Counted from the stretch's first letter, positions 24,661 to 33,833 are shown. The stretch: 64,000 bases of DNA from Marixanthomonas ophiurae (GCF_003413745.1 NZ_QVID01000002.1:903930-967929); one strand, 5' to 3'. Notes: generated from the sequence alone by a model not told the origin. A program made the numbers and translations.

Positions 24661-25125
24661 ATGAAACTATATAAATTACACACCAAACAAAATGTGCCGA
24701 TATCAAAAGAAGAAGCCTGGGAGTTTCTTTCAGCACCACAAAACCTGAAGGTAATCACTCCAGATTACATGGGTTTTACTATTCTCTCTGGTGTAGATAA
24801 ATCTATGTATCCCGGTCAAATAATTGAGTATATCGTTACACCTATTTTAGGTATTAAAACAAAATGGGTAACCGAAATAACACACGTTAAAAACCTTGAG
24901 TATTTTGTGGATGAACAACGTTTTGGCCCCTACTCGCTTTGGCATCATAAACACTTTATAAAAGAAATTGATGGCGGGGTTGAAATGGAAGATATCGTTC
25001 ACTACAAACTTCCTATGGGTTTTCTGGGCCAAATAGCACACCCCTTTTTGGTAAAGCCTAAATTAGATGAAATTTTTGACTACCGCAGAAATAAGCTTAC
25101 GGAGCTTTTCGGCGAAATAAAATAA
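24661..25125 (+). CDS. SRPBCC-family protein
   Basis: The 154-residue product has the helix-grip SRPBCC pattern: YKLHTKQNVPISKEEAWEFLS, NLKVITPDYMGFTIL, VTEITHVKNLEYFVDEQRFGPYSLWHHKHFI (in parts), and the C-terminal helix PKLDEIFDYRRNKLTELF. Members bind hydrophobic ligands, and this branch is often labelled a cell-division inhibitor or cyclase-like protein without proof. It ends 12 bases before the photolyase gene, a frequent arrangement in flavobacteria, so both are probably co-expressed and light- or damage-linked. Confidence 0.85.
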   Translation: MKLYKLHTKQNVPISKEEAWEFLSAPQNLKVITPDYMGFTILSGVDKSMYPGQIIEYIVTPILGIKTKWVTEITHVKNLEYFVDEQRFGPYSLWHHKHFIKEIDGGVEMEDIVHYKLPMGFLGQIAHPFLVKPKLDEIFDYRRNKLTELFGEIK

Positions 25126-25137
25126 TAACGTTTTACA

Positions 25138-26442
25138 ATGCAAGATAAATTAAATATCTTTTGGTTTAGAAGAGATTTGCGTCTTGACGATAATATAGGT
25201 TTTTATAAAGCACTACACGGTAAATATCCCGTACTGCCTATTTTTATTTTTGATTCTGAAATTTTAGAAGAATTACCAAAGGATGATGCTCGCGTCACTT
25301 TTATATTTGAAGAACTTCAAAAAATGCGTAATACGCTTCAGGAACACGATAGCAGTATTGCCATCTACCATGGTAAACCAAAAGCAGTTTTTAAACAAAT
25401 TTGTTCAGAATTCAATGTACAAAACGTTATAACCAACCACGATTATGAGCCTTATGCCATTAAACGTGATAAGGAAGTAAAAGAATTTTTTTCAGAAAAA
25501 AATATTGAACTCTATACATTTAAAGATCAAGTTATCTTTGAAAGAGATGAAATCGTAAAAAGCGACGGTGATCCCTATGTGGTATATACACCCTATATGA
25601 AAGTTTGGAAAAACACTTTCAATGCTGATACGCATCTTAAAATATATTACACTAATGAGCATTTAAAAAACCTCGTACAACACTCCCGCTTGCCCAATTT
25701 AAGCTTAAGTGATATAGGTTTTAAAAAATCCTCCATAGAAATACCAGATTACGATGCTACACCCACTACCATTCAGCAATATAAAAGCAAACGGAATTTT
25801 CCAGCTGAAGATGCAACATCACATTTAGGTCCACATCTTCGTTTTGGAACAGTGAGCATTCGAAAAATGATAAAAAAAGCCATTGCTGAAAAAAATGAAA
25901 CTTTCTGGCAAGAATTAATCTGGCGGGAATTCTTTATGCAAATACTTTGGCATTTTCCTGAAACAGTTGACACCGCTTTTAGAAAAAAATACGACCGCGT
26001 AGAATGGCGTAACAATAAAAAAGAGTTTGAGCTTTGGAAACAAGGCAAAACCGGATACCCAATGGTTGATGCTGGAATGCGGCAATTAAACCAATCTGGT
26101 TATATGCACAATCGAGTACGGATGGTCGTTGCTAGTTTTTTATGTAAACACCTTTTAATAGATTGGCGTTGGGGTGAAGCTTATTTTGCTGAAAAATTAT
26201 TAGATTTTGAACTTGCAAGCAATGTAGGTAACTGGCAATGGGCAGCAGGAAGCGGTGTGGATGCGGCACCGTATTTTAGAATATTTAATCCTACTACTCA
26301 AATTGAAAAATTTGATAAAGACGAAAAATACATCAAACATTGGATATCGGAATATGATACTGATACCTACCCAGATAAAATGGTTGACCACAAAGAAGCT
26401 CGGGAACGTGCTTTAGCTACTTATAAAAAAGCTATTTCTTAA
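25138..26442 (+). CDS. phrB: Deoxyribodipyrimidine photolyase
   Basis: The 434-residue flavoprotein repairs UV-induced cyclobutane dimers using light. The N-terminal alpha/beta antenna domain starts NIFWFRRDLRLDDNIGF. The C-terminal FAD domain contains FWQELIWREFFMQILW, GYPMVDAGMRQLNQSGYMHNRVRM (in parts) and FELASNVGNWQWAAGSGVDAAPYFRIFNP (in parts), with the Asn and Trp residues that bind FAD. Length is normal for class I CPD photolyases. The cryptochrome-DASH alternative is less likely because the typical DASH sequence features are not seen. It follows the SRPBCC gene by 12 bases. Confidence 0.95.
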   Translation: MQDKLNIFWFRRDLRLDDNIGFYKALHGKYPVLPIFIFDSEILEELPKDDARVTFIFEELQKMRNTLQEHDSSIAIYHGKPKAVFKQICSEFNVQNVITNHDYEPYAIKRDKEVKEFFSEKNIELYTFKDQVIFERDEIVKSDGDPYVVYTPYMKVWKNTFNADTHLKIYYTNEHLKNLVQHSRLPNLSLSDIGFKKSSIEIPDYDATPTTIQQYKSKRNFPAEDATSHLGPHLRFGTVSIRKMIKKAIAEKNETFWQELIWREFFMQILWHFPETVDTAFRKKYDRVEWRNNKKEFELWKQGKTGYPMVDAGMRQLNQSGYMHNRVRMVVASFLCKHLLIDWRWGEAYFAEKLLDFELASNVGNWQWAAGSGVDAAPYFRIFNPTTQIEKFDKDEKYIKHWISEYDTDTYPDKMVDHKEARERALATYKKAIS

Positions 26443-26544
26443 AATTTAGTGTAAGAATATTCTTAATTAATTACACTTTATCGGATTTTTATATATATTT
26501 ATCGAATATTCTGATAATTAATAGTTTACATAACCCCCAAATCA

Positions 26545-26787
26545 ATGCTTATGGAAACGTTAGCCAATGAATTCACCAATGGTGAAATCAAAGTGACTTT
26601 TAACCCAAACAAATGCATCCATGCTGAAAAATGTGCTCAAGAACTTTCTGAAGTTTTCCGGACTTCGGTAATTCCTTGGATTAATTTAGATGGTGCTGAC
26701 ACCGAACGTATTATCAAACAAATACGTAAATGCCCCTCGGGGGCACTCAATTTTTGTTATAATGAAAAAGAGCATGTTGTTAAATAA
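26545..26787 (+). CDS. YjdI-type (4Fe-4S) mono-cluster protein
   Basis: The 80-residue protein shows the YjdI/Fer4_19 pattern: KVTFNPNKCIHAEKCAQEL, VFRTSVIPWINLDGAD and IIKQIRKCPSGALNF. Four cysteines are seen here, two in the CIHAEKC segment, one in RKCPSGAL and one near the C-terminus (NFCY). They suit one iron-sulfur cluster, acting as a small electron carrier. The ATG at 26551 is an equally good start. It stands alone behind the photolyase. Confidence 0.85.
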   Translation: MLMETLANEFTNGEIKVTFNPNKCIHAEKCAQELSEVFRTSVIPWINLDGADTERIIKQIRKCPSGALNFCYNEKEHVVK

Positions 26788-26875
26788 ATTTTAATTAGGT
26801 GTAAAATTTGGGTTATTTGAAACAATTTTTCTACTCTTGCGGTGTTAAATAACAAACAAACCGAACAAAATTACC

Positions 26876-27469
26876 ATGAAGAAACATTTAGTAACCCTAC
26901 TCCCCTTGCTTTTATGTACCGTAATCCTCTTTGCCCAAGAAAATCCCCAAACTGAGGCAAAGGATAATAGTATAGAAGGACAGTTTAAAGATGTGGTTGA
27001 CGAATCGAACAATTACCAAGAATATAAGGTAATTAAAAAGTACCAGATCAATCAACTTCGTAAAAACATTTTAGATTCAATTTCAGCTTTAGAGTCTAAA
27101 ATAGCAACTTCAAAAACTGAAATTGACCAAAAAGCAACACAAATTGATTCGCTTACGAGCCAATTAAAAACCACAAAAGAAAATCTTTCCGTTTCCAAAG
27201 AAAAAGAAAATGGTATTTCGATTTTAGGAATTCTAACCCAAAAAGCTACCTATAACACCATTATGTGGTCCATAATTGTATTATTGTTGGTTGGGCTGGC
27301 ATTTATTTTTTACAAGTTCAAAAATAGCCATAAAGTTACCAAAGACTCTCAACTAAAATTGGCAGAGACCGAAATGGAACTCGAAACCAATCGTCAAAAA
27401 TCTTTGGAGCGAGAGCAAAAGCTACGACGCAAATTACAGGACGAGGTTAATAAAAACCGAAGTAAATAA
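26876..27469 (+). CDS. Membrane protein with periplasmic and cytoplasmic coiled coils
   Basis: The 197-residue protein has a signal peptide or anchor (residues 1-20, ending LFAQ) and a heptad-rich stretch at about 50-105 (ISALESKIATSKTEIDQKATQIDSL in parts). One transmembrane helix lies at about 123-143 (MWSIIVLLLVGLAFIFYKF) and a second coiled coil at about 150-195 (AETEMELETNRQKSLEREQK in parts). Proteins like this are sometimes labelled tRNA methyltransferases in databases; no methyltransferase motif is present here. Function unknown. Confidence 0.8.
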   Translation: MKKHLVTLLPLLLCTVILFAQENPQTEAKDNSIEGQFKDVVDESNNYQEYKVIKKYQINQLRKNILDSISALESKIATSKTEIDQKATQIDSLTSQLKTTKENLSVSKEKENGISILGILTQKATYNTIMWSIIVLLLVGLAFIFYKFKNSHKVTKDSQLKLAETEMELETNRQKSLEREQKLRRKLQDEVNKNRSK

Positions 27470-27475
27470 AATTAG

Positions 27476-27502
27476 AAAAGCCGCGATTGATTCGCGGCTT
27501 TT
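27476..27502. terminator. Bidirectional intrinsic terminator
   Basis: A perfect 11-bp stem (AAAAGCCGCGA / TCGCGGCTTTT) with a 5-nt loop and T run lies between the convergent coiled-coil gene and murA. Confidence 0.85.
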
Positions 27503-27527
27503 TTAATTCTTTAACTTAGAAGTTTTA

Positions 27528-28838
27528 TTATTCTATTCGGGTAATCTTAGCTCCTATTCTACGCAATCGTTCATCAATGTTTTCGTAACCACGATCTATC
27601 TGTTCAATATTATGGATTGTCGAGGTACCTTTAGCAGAAAGTGCTGCAATTAATAATGAAATTCCAGCACGGATGTCTGGAGATACCATAGTCGTCGCCT
27701 TAAGAGTCGATTTAAAATTATGACCAATTACTGTAGCTCTGTGCGGGTCGCACAAGATAATTTTAGCGCCCATATCAATCAATTTATCCACAAAGAACAA
27801 ACGGCTTTCAAACATTTTCTGATGTATTAACACACTTCCTTTTGCCTGAGTACACATTACAAGAACAATACTCAACAAATCTGGTGTAAAGCCTGGCCAA
27901 GGCGCATCTGCAACAGTTAAAATAGAACCGTCTATATATCCTTGTATTTCATATTCTTCTTGAGCAGGAATGTAAATATCATCATCTTTTTTTTCAAGAG
28001 TTATTCCTAATTTCCGGAAGGTATCGGGTATTAACCCTAAGTTTTCCCAACTTACATCTTTAATAGTCAGTTCGCTTTGCGTCATAGCGGCAAGTCCAAT
28101 CCAACTTCCTATTTCAATCATATCAGGTAAGATACGGTGTTTACAACCACCTAAACTATCAACACCTTCAATGATCAATAAATTAGATCCAACGCCACTT
28201 ATTTTAGCGCCCATTTCATTAAGCATCTTGCAAAGTTGTTGTAAATAAGGTTCACATGCTGCATTATAAACTGTAGTAGTTCCGTTTGCCAAAACAGCAG
28301 CCATCACAATATTTGCAGTTCCGGTTACCGAAGCTTGATCTAGCAGCATATAAGTACCCTTTAATCCATTGGGTGCTTCTACTCCATAAAAACGTTCTTC
28401 CTTATTATAACGAAATTTAGCTCCTAACTTTATAAAACCTTCAAAGTGGGTATCTAATCTTCTTCGGCCAATCTTATCGCCACCAGGACGTGGGATATAG
28501 CCTTTACCAAAACGTGCCAACAAAGGTCCTACAATCATTATAGAACCACGAAGTGAACTTCCTTCTTGTTTAAATAATTCGGATTCCAGATATTCTAGCT
28601 TAAGACCATCTGCTTTGAAAGCAAATTTACCTTTACCTAATTTTTGAATTTTCACGCCAAGGTTTCCAAGTATTGCAATTAATTTATTGACATCCCGAAT
28701 ATCCGGTATGTTTTCAATGATTACCTCTTCGGGTGTTAATAATACGGCGCAAAGTATTTGCAAGGCTTCGTTTTTGGCACCTTGCGGACGGATTTCACCT
28801 TTAAGCTTATGTCCGCCTTCAATTTGAAAAGTTCCCAT
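27528..28838 (-). CDS. murA: UDP-N-acetylglucosamine 1-carboxyvinyltransferase
   Basis: The 436-residue enzyme transfers enolpyruvate from PEP to UDP-GlcNAc, the first committed step of peptidoglycan synthesis in the cytoplasm. The start MGTFQIEGGHKLKGEIRPQGAKNEAL (in parts) carries the KNEAL substrate-binding motif, and LDQASVTGTANIVMAAVLA is typical of MurA. In the active-site loop the sequence is RPGGDKIGRRRLDTH: Asp121 (codon at 28476-28478) stands where most MurA have the reactive Cys. The same Cys-to-Asp change in other bacteria makes the enzyme insensitive to fosfomycin. The gene follows the DUF4290 gene on the same strand with a 19-base gap. Confidence 0.96.
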   Translation of the reverse strand: MGTFQIEGGHKLKGEIRPQGAKNEALQILCAVLLTPEEVIIENIPDIRDVNKLIAILGNLGVKIQKLGKGKFAFKADGLKLEYLESELFKQEGSSLRGSIMIVGPLLARFGKGYIPRPGGDKIGRRRLDTHFEGFIKLGAKFRYNKEERFYGVEAPNGLKGTYMLLDQASVTGTANIVMAAVLANGTTTVYNAACEPYLQQLCKMLNEMGAKISGVGSNLLIIEGVDSLGGCKHRILPDMIEIGSWIGLAAMTQSELTIKDVSWENLGLIPDTFRKLGITLEKKDDDIYIPAQEEYEIQGYIDGSILTVADAPWPGFTPDLLSIVLVMCTQAKGSVLIHQKMFESRLFFVDKLIDMGAKIILCDPHRATVIGHNFKSTLKATTMVSPDIRAGISLLIAALSAKGTSTIHNIEQIDRGYENIDERLRRIGAKITRIE

Positions 28839-28857
28839 TAATACTGATTAATAGAGG

Positions 28858-29499
28858 TTAGTACCGCTTTCTACCACGGGTATTTTTATGTGATTTTTTA
28901 TTACTGCTGTTGCTATTATATCTTTTTTTGTTCTTCAGAAGATTTTTCGCTTCAGATAGATCCTCATCACTATTTTTAAGATTTATCTTTCCATCAGATA
29001 GTTCAAAAAGGTGTTTGAAAATTACTTCATCATCAACAGTATCTTTGTTCCAATTAAGGAAACATTTTTTCATATGGTTGGCAATGTTAAGGATCAATCC
29101 TTCTTTTTTATCGCCTTCTTCCCAGCTATTGGCCACATCGATCATACGCTTTATATTATTTCCATAAAACCTGTATTTTGGAAAGTTTTGTGGATAAGGC
29201 AAAGGTTGTGGCGGCTCTGACAACTCTTCTCGGGAAGGTTTTGGGAATGGAGAGTCTACGTCCAATTTAAAATCCGACATAATAATCAACTGGTCCCAAA
29301 GTTTGTGTTGAAAATCAGGCACATCGCGTAAATGTGGGTTTAAGTTACCCATTACAGCAATAATGCTTTTTGCAATTTTATTACGCTCCTCACGGTCTTC
29401 GATTGAAACTGCGTGTTCCACCATCTTTTGCATATGGCGTCCATATTCAGGAATAATTAAATGCGTGCGTTCTGTATTGTATTCTATATTGTCTAACAA
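28858..29499 (-). CDS. DUF4290 domain protein
   Basis: The 213-residue product matches DUF4290: LDNIEYNTERTHLIIPEYGRHMQKM (in parts), MGNLNPHLRDVPDFQHKLWDQL, PYPQNFPKYRFYGNNIKRM, and ANHMKKCFLNWNKDTVDDEVIF. The C-terminal 40 residues are a basic, disordered Lys/Asn/Ser tail. Its function is unknown but it is strongly conserved in Bacteroidota directly upstream of murA, as here, so an envelope role is plausible by context only. Confidence 0.92.
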   Translation of the reverse strand: MLDNIEYNTERTHLIIPEYGRHMQKMVEHAVSIEDREERNKIAKSIIAVMGNLNPHLRDVPDFQHKLWDQLIIMSDFKLDVDSPFPKPSREELSEPPQPLPYPQNFPKYRFYGNNIKRMIDVANSWEEGDKKEGLILNIANHMKKCFLNWNKDTVDDEVIFKHLFELSDGKINLKNSDEDLSEAKNLLKNKKRYNSNSSNKKSHKNTRGRKRY

Positions 29500-29557
29500 A
29501 ATCTAAAATTTAAGGAAGTATTCTTCTTGAAGTAATTATGATTGCAAAATACTAAAA

Positions 29558-29848
29558 TTATAGCGAAATGACACCTTCCACTTCAGAAACTTGCAAATAT
29601 TTCTCTATTACGGCATCGGGTGAATCCATGGTTACTTTAATCGATATGCTGGTGTATTTACCTTTTGAAGAATCTCGGGTATTAATTTTAGCACCTGTTT
29701 CATTAAAAATGGCTTCAATTTCGGCTATTTTTTCTAAATTTGAAGGGACTATAAATTTATATAAATACGCTGCAGGCCAAGTGGTGTCTGCTTCTAATTG
29801 CTCACGGAGACGGTTATAAAAGTCTTCTGTTTTTTTTTCGTCTTTCAT
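29558..29848 (-). CDS. DUF493 (YbeD-like) protein
   Basis: The product is 96 residues from ATG at 29848 (MKDEKKTEDF). The longer open frame upstream reads into the divergent NTPase gene and is not coding. The fold is the small alpha/beta ACT-like YbeD type: WPAAYLYKFIVPSNLEKIAEIEAIF, KYTSISIKVTMDSPDAVIEKY (in parts). Function is unknown; the family is suspected of an allosteric or regulatory role. It is divergent from the neighbouring NTPase with an 85-bp gap. Confidence 0.88.
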   Translation of the reverse strand: MKDEKKTEDFYNRLREQLEADTTWPAAYLYKFIVPSNLEKIAEIEAIFNETGAKINTRDSSKGKYTSISIKVTMDSPDAVIEKYLQVSEVEGVISL

Positions 29849-29933
29849 CAATTTCTTTCTTTTTCTTTTACACAAAGATACACTTTTCAGTATCAATAAA
29901 TATTTGCTTATTTTGTAGAAAAAATCATTCCGC

Positions 29934-30470
29934 TTGAAAACAAAACGAATTGTAATAACCGGAGGTCCCGGAACCGGCAAAACAACGTTAATAAACGAAC
30001 TTGAAAAGAAAGGGCATAGTTGTTTGCACGAAGTATCTAGAGAAGTCATTAAAAAAGCACAAAAAGAAGGAATTGAACAATTGTTTTTAACCAATCCTAT
30101 TTTATTTAGCGAACGGTTGCTAGAGGGGCGTTTACAGCAATTTAACGAAGCTGAATCATACAATGGAGCTCTTTTGTTTTACGATCGTGGTTTACCTGAT
30201 GTAACAGCTTATATGGATTACTTTGGAACAACATATTCTGAAATTTTCACCAAAAGTTGTATGGACAATCAATACGATACGGTTTTTTTATTACCGCCTT
30301 GGAAAAAAATATACAAACAAGACAACGAACGATACGAAAATTTTGAAGAAGCTAAAAAAATACATACCGCACTTTTAAAAGGCTATGAAAATTATGGATA
30401 TGACGTACAATTGGTTCCTACAGGTTCGGTTGAAGAACGGATTGCATTTATACTTGATAACTTGAAGTAA
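29934..30470 (+). CDS. AAA_28-type P-loop NTPase/kinase-like protein
   Basis: The 178-residue protein begins with RIVITGGPGTGKTTLINELEKKGH, a Walker A motif at about residues 10-17. It continues with HEVSREVIKKAQ, the LFYDRGLPDVTAYMDYFG block (Walker B-like YDRG) and YDTVFLLPPWKKIY. These define a small nucleoside-kinase-like family found beside recQ in flavobacteria. The start is TTG at 29934; no ATG precedes the P-loop. It ends 5 bases before recQ and is probably co-transcribed with it. Substrate unknown. Confidence 0.85.
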   Translation: MKTKRIVITGGPGTGKTTLINELEKKGHSCLHEVSREVIKKAQKEGIEQLFLTNPILFSERLLEGRLQQFNEAESYNGALLFYDRGLPDVTAYMDYFGTTYSEIFTKSCMDNQYDTVFLLPPWKKIYKQDNERYENFEEAKKIHTALLKGYENYGYDVQLVPTGSVEERIAFILDNLK

Positions 30471-30475
30471 AACAT

Positions 30476-32380
30476 TTGAAAACACCTCTGCAAATCCTTG
30501 AAAATTATTGGGGTTTTACTTCCTTTAAACCGATGCAGGAAGCCATTATCGCTTCGGTATTAAATGATAAAGACACCGTTGCCCTGCTGCCTACTGGCGG
30601 GGGGAAATCGATGTGTTTTCAAATTCCGGGATTGCTAAAAGAGGGTACCTGTATTGTTGTTTCACCATTAATTGCTTTAATGGCCGATCAAGTAAACGGG
30701 TTGAAAGACCGTGGTATTAAAGCGATGCATATTTCAGGAGGTATTTCTTTTTCTGACTTGCAAACCAGTATGGATAATGTTCTCTACGGAAATTATAAGT
30801 TTCTTTACCTATCGCCCGAACGCTTGCAACAAGAACTGGTTCAAAACACCATTAGGCAATTGAATGTAAACCTAATTGCAATAGATGAAGCGCATTGTAT
30901 TTCGCAATGGGGAAACGATTTTCGTCCAGCTTATAAAAACATTACCGTTTTAAGGGAGCTGAAACCTTTGGTTCCTTTTATTGCTTTAACCGCCACGGCA
31001 ACCCCCGAAGTGTTAGAAGACACTATAAAAGAGTTAAATTTAGAGCTTCCTGCTGTTTTTAAAAACTCGTTTGCTCGTCCCAATCTGGCATATCGAGTAC
31101 GTAAGGTTGATGATAAATTATACCATATAGAACAACTTTTAAAAAATAACACCGGCGGATCAGCCATTGTATATGTTAGAAGTCGTAAAAGCGCAGTAGA
31201 AACGAGTAACCATCTTAATCAATTGGGGTTTTCCAGTACCTTTTACCACGGCGGGATTTCAAAAAAAGAAAAAGACGACCGCTTAGCACAATGGCAAACA
31301 GGTAGCATTCCTACTATGGTAGCCACTAACGCCTTTGGAATGGGTATTGACCATCCTAATGTTCGGTTTGTTATCCATATTCAACTTCCTGAAAGCCTAG
31401 AAAGTTATTTTCAAGAAGCAGGCCGTGCTGGAAGGGACGGAAATTATGCCCAAGCCATATTATTGTATAATGAATACGATAAAATCTTGGTGAAAAAGCA
31501 ATTTATAGATGCTTTACCAACACCTAAACACTTAAAAAAAATCTACCGAAAACTGAACAATTATTTTCAGGTTTCATATGGTGAAGGAGAGTTTGAACAA
31601 TTCAGCTTTAGTTTTACCGAGTTTTGCAGCACCTACAAATTGAACACCTTATTAGCTTACAATGCCCTAAATTCACTGGATAGATTGGCGGTAATACAAT
31701 TATCAAAAGAGTTTGGCCGTAAGTCAACGGTACAATTTTTATGGCCTTCAGAAAAAGTATTGGAGTATTTTTCAGGTGATATAACAACTTCTGTTATTGG
31801 AAAAACAATACTCAGATTATATGGAGGTATTTTTGAAATGCCTACAGGGGTTGACTTGGATGTTATTTCAAAAAAAACAGGACAATCGGTTTCGGTTATC
31901 ATTTCCGTATTACAAAAAATGGAGCGCGACAAAGTGATTGAATTGTTGCTAAAAGTGACCGATGCCACAATTACTTTTTTAAAACCCAGAGAAGACGATA
32001 AAACCATCAATGTAATTGCCAAAGATATTGAAGCGCTTAACCAAAAAAAGCGAAAGCAAGTTGCTTCAGTATTACAGTATGTACAAAATAGCAAAGAATG
32101 CAAAAGTGTGCAGTTAGTAAGTTATTTTGGTGATGTGGAAGCTGAAGCTTGCGGAATTTGCTCCGTTTGCGCTTCTCAAAAAAAGACGGCGAGTAAAAGT
32201 GAAATGAAGCTTATTTCAGAAAAAATATTACAATTATTGGAAGAAAACGAAATGGATGCTCGAGAGCTTTCAGAAAAAAGTACTTTTGCAGCCAAAAAGA
32301 TGATTCACGTATTACGGTTATTGCTAGATAACGGCAAGGTTAAACTGAATACCAAAAACCAATATTACATACATTCATGA
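30476..32380 (+). CDS. recQ: ATP-dependent DNA helicase RecQ
   Basis: The 634-residue protein is a 3'-5' superfamily 2 helicase of DNA repair. Visible motifs: LPTGGGKSMCFQIP (motif I), AIDEAHCISQWGNDFRP (motif II, DEAH and aromatic loop), ALTATATPEV (III), and the VATNAFGMGIDHPNVRFVIH...QEAGRAGRDG region (V-VI). A zinc-binding RQC segment uses Cys of KEC and CGICSVC near residues 543-566. The last 60 residues (ILQLLEENEMDARELSEKS) form a winged-helix-like end; a classical HRDC domain is not evident. The start is TTG, and the stop overlaps fmt (ATGA). Confidence 0.93.
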   Translation: MKTPLQILENYWGFTSFKPMQEAIIASVLNDKDTVALLPTGGGKSMCFQIPGLLKEGTCIVVSPLIALMADQVNGLKDRGIKAMHISGGISFSDLQTSMDNVLYGNYKFLYLSPERLQQELVQNTIRQLNVNLIAIDEAHCISQWGNDFRPAYKNITVLRELKPLVPFIALTATATPEVLEDTIKELNLELPAVFKNSFARPNLAYRVRKVDDKLYHIEQLLKNNTGGSAIVYVRSRKSAVETSNHLNQLGFSSTFYHGGISKKEKDDRLAQWQTGSIPTMVATNAFGMGIDHPNVRFVIHIQLPESLESYFQEAGRAGRDGNYAQAILLYNEYDKILVKKQFIDALPTPKHLKKIYRKLNNYFQVSYGEGEFEQFSFSFTEFCSTYKLNTLLAYNALNSLDRLAVIQLSKEFGRKSTVQFLWPSEKVLEYFSGDITTSVIGKTILRLYGGIFEMPTGVDLDVISKKTGQSVSVIISVLQKMERDKVIELLLKVTDATITFLKPREDDKTINVIAKDIEALNQKKRKQVASVLQYVQNSKECKSVQLVSYFGDVEAEACGICSVCASQKKTASKSEMKLISEKILQLLEENEMDARELSEKSTFAAKKMIHVLRLLLDNGKVKLNTKNQYYIHS

Positions 32381-33324
32381 GAAATTTACGGATTGTTTTT
32401 ATGGGCACACCAGATTTTGCTGTTGGTGTTTTAAAAAAACTATTAGAAGAAGATAAAAATATAGTCGGAGTAATAACCGCTCCAGATAGACCTGCCGGAA
32501 GAGGACGAAAACTAAAACCTTCGGCGGTAAAAGAATTTGCGTTGTCTAAAAATCTTCCTGTTTTACAGCCTACCAACTTAAAAGATGATAATTTTTTAAC
32601 TGAATTAAAAGCACTTGAAGCCAACCTACAAATTGTCGTAGCTTTTCGTATGTTGCCAAAAGTAGTTTGGTCGCTGCCGGAATATGGTACGTTTAATTTA
32701 CATGCTTCCCTCCTGCCTCAGTATCGTGGTGCTGCACCTATCAACTGGGCAATTATTAATCAAGAAGAAAAAACTGGGGTTACTACCTTTTTTATAGACG
32801 AAAAAATTGATACCGGAGCCATTATTTTAAAAGAAGAAGTCGCGATTTCAGAAAACGAAACGGCTGAAAGTCTTCATGATACTCTAATGAAACTTGGAAG
32901 TAAATTGGTGGTGAAAACAGTTTCAAAAATTGAAAACAATGAAGCCAAACCAATTCCTCAAATAAAGGACATAATTATAAAAGATGCGCCTAAACTTACT
33001 TCAGAAAACACACGAATAAATTGGAATGAATCGGTAGAAACTATTGACGCCTTTATTAGAGGGCTTTCCCCCTATCCTGTAGCCTGGAGCATGCTGGAGA
33101 ATGAAGGAGAAACTTTAAAAGCAAAAATTTATTCAGCAACCAAAGAAGTGATTGCACATTCAGAAAAACCCGGCACTATAACGACTGATAAAAAAAGTAT
33201 GAAAGTGGCTACAAAAAACGGGTATATATATATTAAGGTATTGCAATTACCTGGAAAACGGAAAATGGATATTGCATCGCTTTTAAATGGTTTTTCTTTT
33301 GCAAAAGATGCTAAATTGATGTAA
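32377..33324 (+). CDS. fmt: Methionyl-tRNA formyltransferase
   Basis: The 315-residue enzyme formylates initiator Met-tRNA using 10-formyl-THF. The N-terminal domain has IVFMGTPDFAVGVLKKL, VVAFRMLPKVVW and HASLLPQYRGAAPINWAI with the catalytic His and the SLLPxYRG motif; the C-terminal OB-like domain starts near residue 205 (RINWNESVETIDAFIRGLSPYPVAW in parts). It overlaps the recQ stop by four bases, so the two are translationally coupled. Confidence 0.96.
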   Translation: MRNLRIVFMGTPDFAVGVLKKLLEEDKNIVGVITAPDRPAGRGRKLKPSAVKEFALSKNLPVLQPTNLKDDNFLTELKALEANLQIVVAFRMLPKVVWSLPEYGTFNLHASLLPQYRGAAPINWAIINQEEKTGVTTFFIDEKIDTGAIILKEEVAISENETAESLHDTLMKLGSKLVVKTVSKIENNEAKPIPQIKDIIIKDAPKLTSENTRINWNESVETIDAFIRGLSPYPVAWSMLENEGETLKAKIYSATKEVIAHSEKPGTITTDKKSMKVATKNGYIYIKVLQLPGKRKMDIASLLNGFSFAKDAKLM

Positions 33325-33428
33325 CCCCTTGTCATTGCTGATTTTGTTAAAAAGACTAAAAAAACACCTTTGGTTGTTAACAAACGCCCAAAGTTATTAA
33401 CAAATACCCCGATTTAGTGCGCTATTCC

Positions 33429-33458
33429 TTGCATGAACCGATAATCCGTTTAAATTTG
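33429..33458 (+). promoter_or_regulatory. Promoter of the HU gene
   Basis: TTG at 33429-33431 and TAAATTTG at 33451-33458 are 19 nt apart, the spacing and -7 consensus (TAnnTTTG) known for the primary Bacteroidota sigma factor. The HU start codon is 51 bases downstream. Confidence 0.6.
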
Positions 33459-33509
33459 TAGAGCAATTAAATAAAGTTTAACCAACAATCTAATTTTAAA
33501 ATTTAAACT

Positions 33510-33782
33510 ATGAACAAATCAGATTTAATCGACGCAATGGCAGAAGATGCCGGAATTACAAAAGCAGCTGCGAAAAAGGCATTAGAGTCTTTCCTTGAAA
33601 ATGTAGAGGGAGCGCTTAAAAAAGGAAACAGAGTATCGTTAGTAGGATTCGGTTCTTGGTCAGTATCTAGAAGAGCTGCCCGTGAAGGTAGAAACCCACA
33701 AACAGGTAAAACTATTAAAATCGCTGCTAAAAACGTTGTTAAGTTTAAAGCAGGATCAGATTTACAGAGTGCTGTAAACTAA
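33510..33782 (+). CDS. hup: DNA-binding protein HU
   Basis: The 90-residue histone-like protein binds and bends DNA as a dimer. MNKSDLIDAMAEDAGITKAAAKKALESFLE (in parts), LVGFGSWSVSRRAAREGRNPQTGKTIKI (the beta-arm with its RNPQTG tip) and the C-terminal NVVKFKAGSDLQSAVN are diagnostic. The gene is monocistronic, with its own promoter at 33429 and a terminator at 33808. Confidence 0.97.
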   Translation: MNKSDLIDAMAEDAGITKAAAKKALESFLENVEGALKKGNRVSLVGFGSWSVSRRAAREGRNPQTGKTIKIAAKNVVKFKAGSDLQSAVN

Positions 33783-33807
33783 GCAAGAAATTGCTTACTT
33801 AAAACAC

Positions 33808-33833
33808 ACCCTGCCTTTTGGCGGGGTTTTTTT
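33808..33833 (+). terminator. Intrinsic terminator of the HU gene
   Basis: ACCCTGCC, a TTTT loop and GGCGGGGT (one G-T pair) with a run of eight T lie 25 bases after the HU stop. Confidence 0.85.

Noticed and set aside
29849..30163. N-terminal extension of the DUF493 frame on the minus strand.
   Set aside because: It overlaps the divergent NTPase gene, has no RBS, and a normal DUF493 start lies at 29848.
30471..30480. ACATTTGAAAACACC before recQ is similar to the cassette border sequence.
   Set aside because: No GTT box or palindrome lies beside it, and recQ sits in a normal operon with fmt; the likeness comes from TTG starts with an A-rich context.
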